From positions 3,224,001-3,288,000 of the forward strand of contig NC_050736.1 of assembly GCF_014529535.1 (NCBI RefSeq): a DNA stretch of 64,000 nt, in the 5' to 3' direction. Below the pieces are notes generated by a model. That model was not told where the DNA came from. It saw only the letters and a list, made by a program, of their open reading frames with translations, and did no database searches. Shown here in pieces: positions 50,501 to 62,873 of the stretch (position 1 is the first letter of the stretch; each line of letters starts with the position of its first letter). The DNA is from Bradysia coprophila. Its lineage: Eukaryota; Arthropoda; Insecta; Diptera; Sciaridae. Position numbers and translations under genes: made by a program.

Positions 50501-50585
50501 TCAACCACGTTCGGTACGAAGCGTTGACAGTGTCCTAACTGGAGAAAAGCGTGTCAAACGTTGCGCATGTGACTGTGCTTGCTAG
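35579..50585 (+). CDS. Gln/Pro-rich single-pass membrane protein with KRVKR-CxCxCxC tail
   Basis: Four exons join in phase to 526 residues: 35579-35674, 41767-41955, 49224-50430, 50497-50585. Residues 1-41 are hydrophilic. A single membrane segment follows at about 43-63 (IIALTVIASSFIIGSFILAS), preceded by a basic RHHSSSVK and with no signal peptide, so a type II topology is likely. Exon 3 encodes an acidic Ser/Glu stretch (SDNESESDSSFSDSDESGE), a conserved-looking part (VHIKLPLELDLSELANAI), a long Met/Pro/Gln-rich region with poly-Gln, and a second acidic Ser stretch. The protein ends KRVKR (515-519) then Cys520, 522, 524 and 526. If the C-terminus is outside the cell, KRVKR is a proprotein-convertase-type site. 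The last codons look strongly selected, so I regard the gene as real although I cannot name the family. Poly(A) signals AATAAA follow near 50613 and 50639. Confidence 0.85.
37413..37550 (-). repeat. Dispersed repeat family A, copy 4 (inverted)
   Basis: CATCTGTTATCGCTAACGAC then GACAAAAATTATATGACCTC at one end and AGAAGAAGAAATAGTCTC at the other. Confidence 0.6.
39129..39199 (+). repeat. Two-unit direct repeat of about 35 nt
   Basis: CATTTATCAGACACACGA followed by GTCAAAT or ATCAAAT occurs twice in direct succession, each preceded by TTTTC(T/C)ATC. The unit length is about 35 nt and it directly adjoins a MITE. Confidence 0.7.
39218..39340. mobile_element. TA-flanked palindromic MITE (123 bp)
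   Basis: The left arm CAGTGAACGACATCTCAAAT plus GTCTC and the right arm GAGACATTTGAGATGTCGTT plus CACTG are nearly perfect inverted copies. TA flanks both ends (39216-39217 and 39341-39342), the target duplication of Tc1/mariner-type elements. Non-coding. Confidence 0.8.
39441..39540 (+). repeat. Dispersed repeat family A, copy 5
   Basis: ATCTATTACTTCC at the left and TTTTTGTCTTCTTTGTCGAT then AACAGATG at the right. Confidence 0.6.
40651..40800 (-). repeat. Dispersed repeat family A, copy 6 (inverted)
   Basis: TTCATCTGTTAACGACAGTG then ACGACAAAAATGAGAAATAG, CCTCTGGTTAAT, and AACAAAAGAAGTAAAAGATT at the far end. Confidence 0.65.
44825..44945 (-). repeat. Dispersed repeat family A, copy 7 (inverted)
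   Basis: CATCTGTGCGACGAGC at one end and TTCAAAAGAAGTAATAGATT at the other; the middle is strongly diverged. Confidence 0.5.
45195..45295 (-). repeat. Dispersed repeat family A, copy 8 (inverted)
   Basis: ATCATCTGCTATCGAAAGAA, then GATCTCTGGTTAACTTGGTC, then GAGAAGTAATAGATTTG. Confidence 0.6.
47845..47980 (+). repeat. Dispersed repeat family A, copy 9
   Basis: TCTGTTACTTCGTTTGTTTA plus AAGTATAGTCC at the left and CTGTCGTCGTAGTCGATAAC plus AGAG at the right. Confidence 0.65.
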
Positions 50586-50639
50586 TCACCATAAATTCGT
50601 AAATTAAACAGCCAATAAAAGCATCAATCTTCTAGCAAT

Positions 50640-53329
50640 AAAATCCTATGATGCTACCCTCTCTCAGCAACAAGAGACGCGCAAAATTGTGGCCAGTGAA
50701 ATTCATATACTTGTCACGTCCAAATGGTTTTTGCTTGTGTATAAAAATTTACCGAATAAAATTTTTGTTTAGATTTATTTTTTAGAATGTCCCAAACGTA
50801 CATATACAGAAAAAGGAGTCTTTTAATTGAAAAATCTTGTAAAGTTATAGAAAATTCTATTCCTAAATGAGAATAAATTGTGATTTTCGTTGTTTTCAAA
50901 CAAACCGAACCGAGTTATAGAGGAACTCAACTTTTTTTTTTGTTAAATAAATGTGAAGTCCACTTTTATGTTTTTGTTTTGAGTATTTTTAGCATTGTAC
51001 TTTCATTCACATAAGATACTTATGTGAGTTAACATTTTTTTTGCTATAATTATTATTGTATTGGGCCCGAACAGTAATAAAATTATATTTTTTTTGTCAA
51101 TTATTACGAGTTTCATTACATTTCCCTTTCAGGAACGACTAATTATTTGTTTTATCGAAAACAAAAATACAAAAAACATTGATAACTGCATGTATGATCT
51201 CAGACGTATGAAATAAAAGAATTTCTATCAAATAGTACTTTGAACAAAAGAAGTAGAAGATTCAATGATTAATATTCATTGATCAGACGCCAAACGTCTG
51301 CCGCTTCCAAAAGACGCTTTGTCTTAGCATGGAAAATCGTAGGTAAAGACACGTTTTCAACACTCATTATCAAAGGACAAAGTTATAGTACTCATAGCAT
51401 TTAATTCACACCAAACATCTACTGCCTATATGTTTGAGGTCGCTGAATTAACTAGGAATGGTTTTTCTCGTAAGTTATATCGAAGTTCGAAGACAGTAGT
51501 CTAGTTTTATTTCATAGACTTAGACTAATCATACCCAGACCGGTATTCCGTATGATAAAATGTGGGCCCGACGCCAATCTGTGTAAGTTTTACATTTCTT
51601 CCAATTTTACATAGAGTTTTTCACTAATACCTGTAGGCGTTGAAAATTTTTATGGTTGTCAGGTTAGTACGAGCTTCAATTTTGGGATACCAAAGTAAAG
51701 AGGTCAAGAGCAATACATTTTCATTTTCCCGGTAATTTTATGCTCATAATAATTATCAAATCTATTACTTCCTTCCTTTGATGCAAGTATTTGTAAGACA
51801 TATGGAAAATCTCTTCGTTGTTACAATGTACAATGAATTTGCGGGTCAATTTCGCTTATTTTTGTTGTGTTTGTTGATATCAGATGAATTAAAAATCATT
51901 GAGGCACATTTTCGTGTGTTATATGACCTCGGCTACGCCTCGAATCAACAAAATTCACGAGAAAACTATACTTTTCATATTTTTATCCCTAGTCATGTAA
52001 TAGTTATTTGTGTACTTGGTTTGATCACCCCGTTCGGGCTACAACTCTCGAAAATAGCTTAAATACATCGTCCAAACCAAGTACTCAAAAAAAAATTCAT
52101 GCACAGGGGGAAAAATCGAAATAAATTTTCCAAAATTGACCTTGACCTTGGTTTTGGCCCCAAAGCATGAAAGATACTATGAGGCACCCAAGGTGCACTC
52201 TCGATTCGATTATGAATGTTTGTTTTTGTGTGACGGTTCGTCTCTGTCAATAACAGATGACCAGTCACATCTAAAAGGTTGGCCTTTATATGTGTGCAGC
52301 TACCGGAGGCAGCTACACACAGGCCACCTGACGTATACAATGTGCAATGTAACGTCAAGTTGGAATGTGTTGACTGAAAATCAAATTGCCATTTGTATCA
52401 CTTGCACCAGATAACACTTAGTGAATTTTAAATTTTATGAAATTTTTATGATGATTTTTTGTTGGATTTTGGAGAGTGAATGTGTGAATGTCAGAAGGAG
52501 GAATTCACTTAACGTCAGAAATATTTTCATTTTATGTTCTCTCAGTCAATCACTTCATATTTCTTTAGTGATCTTTAGTTACTCAGTAGGTTAAAGCTTT
52601 AGGTGTAAATGTAATACATTACTGCCTGCACATAAAAAGAAAAATAAGAGGAACTGCAACTTCCAACGGATTCTTGTTGGACAACGCACTCCAAGAACAG
52701 GCAAAGATTTTTTAACTGTAATAGTCGTTTTTCACGTTTCACGCGATGACGATGTGCATTCGATCGTCGTTTTATTTGTAGAGCGTAGATTGACCATGTG
52801 TTGAATTTTTATAGTAGATCTGAGATCTGATATGATCAGTAATTGGAAGTTGCAGATAATTAACGACATTGTCTTGCCTAGATATCTGGATACAAGACTT
52901 GGTAGTTGGTTCGACTGTAGGTCCGAGCATCGACCTAACGTCAGAGCGGATCTGAAGGTAGTTTGTCATGAAGAGCATTTAGACAAGTTCACCAAAAACT
53001 CAACGGACAATACATTCAGCTGAATGGAAATGATGCAACCAGTTCTGAGATGTAAAGTCTGCTCTTGAGACTAGCCGTGAAACATTTTTTGATTTGGATT
53101 TAATATACCTCACCTCACGTCAAATGGCCTAAAAACGTTGATGTTGTAAGTACTTACCGCCAACAATCTTATTATGACAAGACATAGCAACTTCGTTGAA
53201 AATTCTTTGAGATTTCAAAATGACCAAAAGACTTTCTATGGCTTCAGTTCGTCAATGTTCTTCCATAGTTTTATTCAAATTTTTTCTTTGTACACAACAT
53301 AATCACACCGGTCGAAACGTTAAATATTC
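50640..53329. other. Intergenic region
   Basis: No supported gene. It includes the 3' flank of the membrane protein gene, a partial repeat family A end at about 51190-51270, a fuller copy at 51758-51890, and another partial copy near 52196-52262 (TCAATAACAGATGA). Confidence 0.45.
51758..51890 (+). repeat. Dispersed repeat family A, copy 10
   Basis: AAATCTATTACTTCCTTCCT at the left and TTTTTGTTGTGTTTGTTGAT plus ATCAGATGA at the right. Confidence 0.6.
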
Positions 53330-57115
<3,786 letters not shown>

Positions 57116-58286
57116 ATGATGCAGGGAGCAGTTGCCCATAGTGTCTCTTTCAATCACCTTTTGCAACCATATGACCATTCGTTGAATTCACAAGCAAAGG
57201 ATCTGAGCTGTGTTCCAAAACAGAGACTAATGGTAACTCATCGTTTGATGATTTTTACATCATACTAGCTAAAATGGGAATTTTCTCCTTTCGCAGTTTG
57301 GTAACTACCCTACGCCTCTGCAAAGTTGGAGATTTTCTTGGAAAAATCAGCATTACAATTTTTGGATAAAACGGGATGATTTAACTGATATGGCAGCTAG
57401 CGGCAATAAAATACGAAAATTGGAATTCATTCTTCCGGAAGTGATGAAAGGAAATTACGATTATGTTCTTTCGCTGGGGCCGTTGCAATCAAACTCCTGT
57501 CGTGTTCTGTCCGCGATAGCACCTAGACTCGGACTGAAGAGTGCCCATGTTCTCGTCAAAACATCTGAAAAAGATGCCGGTTCATCCGAAGGCAATTTAT
57601 TCTTTCATAATCTGTTCGGTTCGGAGTTGTTCTTTGTAACAAGAGAAGAGTACCGACTGAAGGGCCAGGAAACGATATTACGGGAGACCAGAGACAAAAT
57701 GATCGCATCGAAAATGGCAACCAATCCGTATATTCTACCAATGGGTGGCAGTGTAATTCAAGGCATTTTCGGCTATGTCGAAGCTTTCAAAGAAATCGAA
57801 GATCAAGTCCTTGATGGTGATTTAGAAATCGACGAAATTATTTTTGCGTGTGGAAGTGGCGGTACAGCTGCCGGTTTATGTGTTGGTAAATACTTGTCTA
57901 CCAAATTGAGACATGTTCAACTAACAGGGTATATTGTATGGGATTCGGGAGTCGATCACTTTTATGATTATGTTAACGATGTACTGGCTCAACTGGGACT
58001 GCAGACAAAAGTTAAGGCTCAAGAACTAATCACGTTCGTCGAAGCTTACAGCAAAGGCTATGGTGAGTCTACTGATGATGAATTAGATCTGATGAGATCT
58101 GTGGCGAGATCATCGGGTATTGTACTGGATGGCACCTACACCGTAAAAGCACTAAAGAGTTGTTTAGAATTAAAGAATGAAAAGGATTTAGCCAATGTAA
58201 ATTGCTTGTTCTTGCATACTGGAGGTATGTTTTCGTTAATGGGACGAAATGAATATCTAGAACTTAAGTGCTCGAACAGTACTTAG
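57116..58286 (+). CDS. D-cysteine desulfhydrase / ACC deaminase-like PLP enzyme
   Basis: Fold-type II PLP enzyme of the D-cysteine desulfhydrase/1-aminocyclopropane-1-carboxylate deaminase family; the founders release ammonia from D-cysteine (with sulfide) or from ACC. Two exons, 57116-57232 and 57297-58286, join in phase to 368 residues. Exon 2 supplies the hallmark NYPTPLQSW and FWIKRDDLTD before the cofactor lysine Lys77 in SGNKIRKLEF. Other motifs: GPLQSN at 100-105, the phosphate-binding CGSGGTAAG at about 224-232, LDGTYTVKAL, and FLHTGGMFSL near the end. The usual SNH after the catalytic Ser is SNS here, so substrate use may differ. Such genes are scattered in animals and may come from transfer. 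The stop lies 74 nt from that of the convergent cmcI-like gene; AATAAA is at 58321. D-Cys versus ACC cannot be decided by eye, and mitochondrial targeting is not evident. Confidence 0.9.
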
Positions 58287-58309
58287 GACACTTATACAAA
58301 AAACAAGTT

Positions 58310-58326
58310 TTTATTATTGAAATAAA
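58310..58326. terminator. Overlapping poly(A) signals of convergent genes
   Basis: AATAAA on the plus strand (58321-58326) serves the PLP-enzyme gene. AATAAA on the minus strand (complement of 58310-58315) serves the cmcI-like gene. Mature 3' ends probably overlap. Confidence 0.6.
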
Positions 58327-58360
58327 GTTTACATCGAAATTCAAACGATTCTTTCAATTG

Positions 58361-59065
58361 TTAAAGAATTTTAAAAACTCCGTCTTTCAACTGAGGACAG
58401 GTATTTGAATAGAGCGAGTCCAATAGCATCAAATCAGAAAACGCTCGCAAATTAAACTGTAACGTCTTGGGACTATACCTCCTCCACATAGGCATCGTGT
58501 CCTCAATTACAAAGTAATCGCCTGTCTTAATGATATCGCTAACAATTGCGCACTTTAAAACATTGAACGTGTTGCAATGGGCGTCATCAATGAACAAAAT
58601 TGGATGCTCCAATTTTCCGAAATTAATGTTTTCCGGAAAATTGCAGTCACCCGTTATCAACTTAATGCCACTCATGTCGTCTTCCTGAATTTGACATCTA
58701 CTCAAGTCAATATCAACTCCGACCACCGTACAACTAAATCCGAATGCTTTGGCTAGATCTCGAAACCACACTAATGAACCGCCAGAATAAACACCCAGTT
58801 CAACAATTGTTTTCGGTTTCAATTCCCACAATAGGTTATGATATGTCGCCTGTGTCTCAGGGTCTTTTAGTAGCCTCAATCCTTTCCAGCTCACTGCGAA
58901 GAAGTCATTGTAACCCATCGTGTCTGGAAATGGTTGAAATCGGTTTTCCAAGATCTGTTGATGATAAACTGGATCTTCTCCAAGGCCTCGAAATCGATGC
59001 AGGTCCGTGAAATTTGTATCTGATAGTTTTTGAACGACTCGTTCTCGCGATGTTTGGGAATCCAT
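58361..59065 (-). CDS. cmcI: CmcI-like cephalosporin hydroxylase / methyltransferase
   Basis: Homologue of CmcI, the S-adenosylmethionine-dependent enzyme that with CmcJ installs the 7-alpha-methoxy group of cephamycins in actinomycetes. It is 234 residues, against about 236 in Streptomyces. Motifs shared with CmcI along the whole length: HRFRGLGEDPVYH (23-35), GYNDF, WKGLRLLKDPETQA, the cofactor loop VELGVYSGGSLVWFRDL (88-104), LSRCQI, LFIDDAHCNTFN with metal ligands Asp160 and Asp161, and FVIEDTMPMW with Glu188. All three acidic metal ligands known from CmcI are present. The coding region has no intron and starts at the first ATG of the frame. A eukaryotic setting is unusual for this family. 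It is convergent with the PLP-enzyme gene and divergent from the cmcJ-like gene. Assignment to the family is secure; the actual substrate is unproven. Confidence 0.93.
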   Translation of the reverse strand: MDSQTSRERVVQKLSDTNFTDLHRFRGLGEDPVYHQQILENRFQPFPDTMGYNDFFAVSWKGLRLLKDPETQATYHNLLWELKPKTIVELGVYSGGSLVWFRDLAKAFGFSCTVVGVDIDLSRCQIQEDDMSGIKLITGDCNFPENINFGKLEHPILFIDDAHCNTFNVLKCAIVSDIIKTGDYFVIEDTMPMWRRYSPKTLQFNLRAFSDLMLLDSLYSNTCPQLKDGVFKIL

Positions 59066-59713
59066 TTAAAGAGTTTGAAAAATGAAATTGAAATAAGACC
59101 AACAATACTACGCACTCTAGTCTTCTTCAGTAGCGACGATACAACTAATTTGTAAGACTTATCTGTGGCTCTATTTATTTAAGTTTTCGCATAAATCTTC
59201 TACCTTTTACATTATCAATCTTGCACTCATATCAATAAATTATGCGGAAAAATCCCCTAACTTATTATACCGTTTGCGGACTAAATTTTGTAAACAACTT
59301 AAAGAGGTACTTTCCACACGAAAAATCAAAACAACTTACATGGATGTTTTATTCAAACGTCGTACAACGGAAAAGTCCCCTTTCATGGTTTCGTTTCCAC
59401 ATAAAGTTGTTTTATTTGTGATTCAATGCTTATTAATTAGACGAGATAGCGTTCAGCAAAACTTTACGTAAATTCAGACCAAGATTTGAATACTTTGCAA
59501 CAAGCTTCTAGTGGGTAAAACAAAACAAATATTTTGTGAGAGAAGCAAACGATTGATTGCAAGAGTCGAAAATCTGAAACTCTGAACGGCCTCTTACTAC
59601 TGACGAGAGTACATAAAGAGATTGGGAACATAGGTCACAGACTCATTTCAATTTTCATAAAGATCGGGTGATAAGTTCAGTGAAAATTTTCGATTCTTTT
59701 CTGCTAAACTATA
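59066..59713. promoter_or_regulatory. Shared divergent promoter region of cmcI- and cmcJ-like genes
   Basis: These 648 nt separate the two start codons. Upstream of cmcJ, ACATAAAGAG at about 59611-59620 is TATA-like, and CATTTCA or TTCAGTG at about 59642-59680 could be initiators. No clear mirror signal was found for cmcI. Both genes would be needed for methoxylation, so co-regulation is sensible but inferred. Confidence 0.4.
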
Positions 59714-60616
59714 ATGTCGGAGCAAAAACCACTTGACGTTGCAGCAACATTAAACTACAGCCGATCTGTGAACAATCATTCGAACGAACGTTGGTACATT
59801 GACACTATTACCTGTCCAAATGGAACGAAACAGTCGAATTTTGAAAATCATACGGTCACAGTACCGGTAACCGATTTAAGAGCACGTGAAAATCTAGCAA
59901 ATTTGGATACTACAGGATTCCAAACTCTTGTCGCACCCACTTCATTCAATACTGAATGCTTTCTTTCCGATGACAACGAAGAGGTCATTGCATCGTATTA
60001 CGAAGAAGTGGAAAGTCTTTTACGGGACCTAACTGGTGCTGATGAAATAGTTATATTCGATCACACATTTCGCAAACATAATCCAGCGTGTATCGAAACG
60101 CCATTGCAAAGAGAACCGGTATTAAGAGTTCATGTTGACCAAACACCTGTCAGCTCGCATGATCGAATTCGTTACCATGTTAACGACGAATTCAGAAACT
60201 TTAAAAGATTTCAAATAATAAACGTTTGGCGACCGATTAAAGACATCGTCTACGATTATCCTCTCGCTATGGCCGATTTTCGAACTGTAAATGTAGCTGA
60301 GGATCTTGTTGCTACCGAAGTTAGATATCCTCCTTGGCTCAAAGACCGGGAAACGTTTGCGGTGAAGTACAACCCAATGCATAAGTGGTACTATTGGTCT
60401 CATATGCAGCCCGACGAAGTAATTCTGTTCAAGTGTTACGACAGCTTCAGCTCAAAGTTGGCTAGAGCTAGGAAAAATTATATGACAGTGAAGGAGAACT
60501 GTTTACAGGACGTTGCTGGATTCGCACTACACACGGCATTTTTAAACGAAAGTGAGGCTGACTTAAATATTAAGCGACAATCCATTGAAGTTCGCGCTAT
60601 TGTTCTGCACATGTAA
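59714..60616 (+). CDS. cmcJ: CmcJ-like 7-alpha-cephem methoxylase subunit
   Basis: Member of the CmcJ/AsaB/NvfI family, whose bacterial founder CmcJ partners CmcI in cephamycin 7-alpha-methoxylation; fungal members include iron- and 2-oxoglutarate-dependent oxygenases. 300 residues, the usual size (about 310 for CmcJ). Family motifs: RVHVDQTP with candidate iron ligands His140 and Asp142, INVWRPI (169-175), DYPLAMADFRTV, HKWYYWSHMQPDEVILFK followed by YDS (223-243), the distal ligand His273 in LHTAF, and RQSIEVRAIV (288-297). The coding region is a single uninterrupted exon, start at the first ATG after an ACTATA context; AATAAA follows at 60685. It is divergent from the cmcI-like gene, as suits a two-part enzyme. 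Family membership is very likely; function on a beta-lactam is inferred from the neighbours. Confidence 0.9.
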   Translation: MSEQKPLDVAATLNYSRSVNNHSNERWYIDTITCPNGTKQSNFENHTVTVPVTDLRARENLANLDTTGFQTLVAPTSFNTECFLSDDNEEVIASYYEEVESLLRDLTGADEIVIFDHTFRKHNPACIETPLQREPVLRVHVDQTPVSSHDRIRYHVNDEFRNFKRFQIINVWRPIKDIVYDYPLAMADFRTVNVAEDLVATEVRYPPWLKDRETFAVKYNPMHKWYYWSHMQPDEVILFKCYDSFSSKLARARKNYMTVKENCLQDVAGFALHTAFLNESEADLNIKRQSIEVRAIVLHM

Positions 60617-60853
60617 GGTGTTACAAACTACTATCTCTGAATCATAAACGATTTCGTAATAATTGATAGAAAATTTAGAAATATAATAAAATTATTGAAG
60701 AGTATTTACAAGTATTTAATTTGCGTTAATCAGATGCGAAGGATACGACTGGAAAAGAAAATGATAGACAGCCGAAATTTCAGTTTAATTCCACTTTTCG
60801 GGAAGGAAAGAAATTTATAAATTCCTTGACGTGACTATTGCTAGGTTTATTCT

Positions 60854-61005
60854 CAGGCCCGTAGCTACGGGGGGGCTAGTGGGGGCTGAGCCCCCTCTGG
60901 AATTTCCAAAAAACCGTTTTTTTTATTTTTCCCATACAAAACATTTTTTAACGTCGTTCAGCCCCCTCTGGGATGTCTGAGAAATGGTTTCTAGCTACGG
61001 GCCTG
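60854..61005. mobile_element. hAT-type MITE (152 bp, perfect 8-bp TSD)
   Basis: Terminal inverted repeats CAGGCCCGTAGCTA and TAGCTACGGGCCTG (14 bp, perfect) are flanked by the exact 8-bp duplication TTTATTCT at 60846-60853 and 61006-61013. The interior is GC-rich, with the motif GCCCCCTCTGG present twice. No coding capacity. The perfect duplication points to a recent insertion between two members of the cluster. Confidence 0.95.
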
Positions 61006-61977
61006 TTTATTCTTGCGTCCCAATTTGCATCCCGAAAGACTAAAAGTAAACGGTTCTGCTAAAATCCAGCAGTACGAAACATGTTCGAAACAAACTGTCT
61101 TATCTCTAGTTATAATCTCTTCAAATTTTCAGATGCTTACGATGTTGAGCAAACAAACATGAAATGATATGATTCATTCATGTTATCATAAACATCTTAA
61201 AACGTCGACTTTTAACAGCTCCCACACTCAGAGTTTATTTACTCAGATCAAATTAAATATTTATATTTATCGTCTTATATGATTAGAGAGGTGGAGAAAA
61301 TCATTTTTCCGATCACATTTTTCCATTTTGGTCATAAGACAACCACATACCATGAAAGATGAACTAGTTTATTATACTAAAAATTGACATTCTGTCTCCG
61401 GCTTTTGCACAGAACATCATGAAATCTGTAAGTTCCTGTACAAATTGATGCTGCATTCATTGTGTATTGACAATCCCCTCTCTAGCAACCAAACTAGAGA
61501 GAGTATTGGTATTGATCAAATCTAAAATTCTACTATGCCTATTACTGAGAATCTGCCTTTGCGCCTGGAGCACTAGACTTAAGCGGACATAACATACCTA
61601 ACTTTTTCTACCACAGTCCAAGGCCCAGCCCGAATTATAGATGCCCACTATTAGATTAAATGACCAATTTTAGAAAAGCCTGGACCACAAACTGTTGCTA
61701 ACAACCCCCAACAAACAATTAATGCGATACTCTTTGCTGTGATATCGTTATTGTTAAAAATTGATTGATTGGCTGGAAGGAATCTCGCGCCGGCTTATAT
61801 TACAAGAATTTTTTTTAGCAAACAATAAATTTTATTGAATAAAATAAATGTAAAATCGAACTATATGGACATTAAGATCAAAGGCTCACACAACACAGTT
61901 GTGACCTTTTGTCCCCTATAGTCACAATAGCACAGAATTAACAAACGCGTCCCTTGAAGCGAAGGGTTGGGCCATCT

Positions 61978-62113
61978 ATCACTCAGCTCAACGTTGAGAC
62001 GGCATCATACCTATTTGATTGTTTATTTATTCCAACATCTAACTTGATGATGTTGTTCAACAAATAAACAATCAAATACAATGCCATGCCGCATCAAGGT
62101 TGGGCTGAGTGAT
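61978..62113. mobile_element. Fold-back MITE-like element (136 bp)
   Basis: The left arm ATCACTCAGCTCAACGTTGA ... ATTTGATTGTTTATTTATTC and the right arm, inverted, ATCACTCAGCCCAACCTTGA ... ATTTGATTGTTTATTTGTTG, meet near a GATGATGTTG centre. It is imperfect but extends over about 60 nt per arm. No clear target duplication. Confidence 0.65.
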
Positions 62114-62830
62114 GTGTCGTAAATTCTGAAGTTATCTAGCTGCTCAGAATCCACGAGACCAAAACGAAACAAAATATTTTCCTTTATGGAAAAAATCCAT
62201 CGAATTTTACGCAATTCATTTAAAATCACGCGTATGAATTAAAGAGCGAAATTCCTAGAACCGTGGAAAAGTTTAATTTTGAAAGGAATTTTTAGTTGAG
62301 TTGATTGATTATAATTGTCACCAACGAAGTGATAACGCATAAATGCAAATGATAAAAACGTTCTGGTGTTGTCGTCATGTAAACAACTCACATTCTCTAT
62401 GGTAGGATTGGTCTTTTGATGCGTAGCTTCCATGATACCTATAAATAGAGATGGAACGTCTCGGTAATTATAGTTCGGCTTTTACCATTTAACTCTACCT
62501 TTGTTGTGGTTTTTGCAGTGTATTGCTCATTTGAAAGAAAAACTTACTCTCAAAGATCAGTTATAAAATCAACAGAATTAACTCGCGAAAAAATTCAACT
62601 CCATACTATCAAGGTATTTATAGTGTCTAACATTATTTACAAAGCTGTATGCCTCATCACACAGTAAAGTTTCAATTCGTATTGTGTAGAGTGTTGTGGT
62701 GATAGAGCTATAAATGTGAATTAATAGCAGGATTTTCAGTTTTTATTTCTTTATTTCATTGCAATACTTCAAAGTTAACGTTGCCTTAATATTACGAATA
62801 AGGTGCATCGATTCAGGAATTTTAGTCGAA

Positions 62831-62841
62831 TTTATTTATTT
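62831..62841 (-). terminator. Poly(A) signal of the IPNS gene
   Basis: Two overlapping AATAAA hexamers on the minus strand lie 33-43 nt past the stop codon of the IPNS gene. Confidence 0.6.
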
Positions 62842-62873
62842 ACTGGTACACAGTCTTCACAATCGAAGAGTTC

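Larger units (their letters stand above)
60617..62873. other. Spacer between cmcJ-like gene and IPNS, with two MITEs
   Basis: Contains a hAT-type MITE (60854-61005) and a fold-back element (61978-62113). A short open frame, MEATHQKTNPTIEN, ends at a donor-like GTGAGT near 62391 on the minus strand, but no convincing partner exon was found. The IPNS poly(A) signal lies near 62831-62841. Confidence 0.5.

Noticed and set aside
57390-57392. Internal ATG as the start of the PLP-enzyme gene
   Set aside because: The conserved NYPTPLQSW and IKRDDLTD motifs lie upstream of it in frame, and an earlier exon from 57116 joins in phase.
62239-62433. Small gene starting MEATHQ on the minus strand between cmcJ and IPNS
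   Set aside because: There is an ATG and a GTGAGT donor, but no downstream exon gives a sensible protein; the unspliced frame is only 64 codons.
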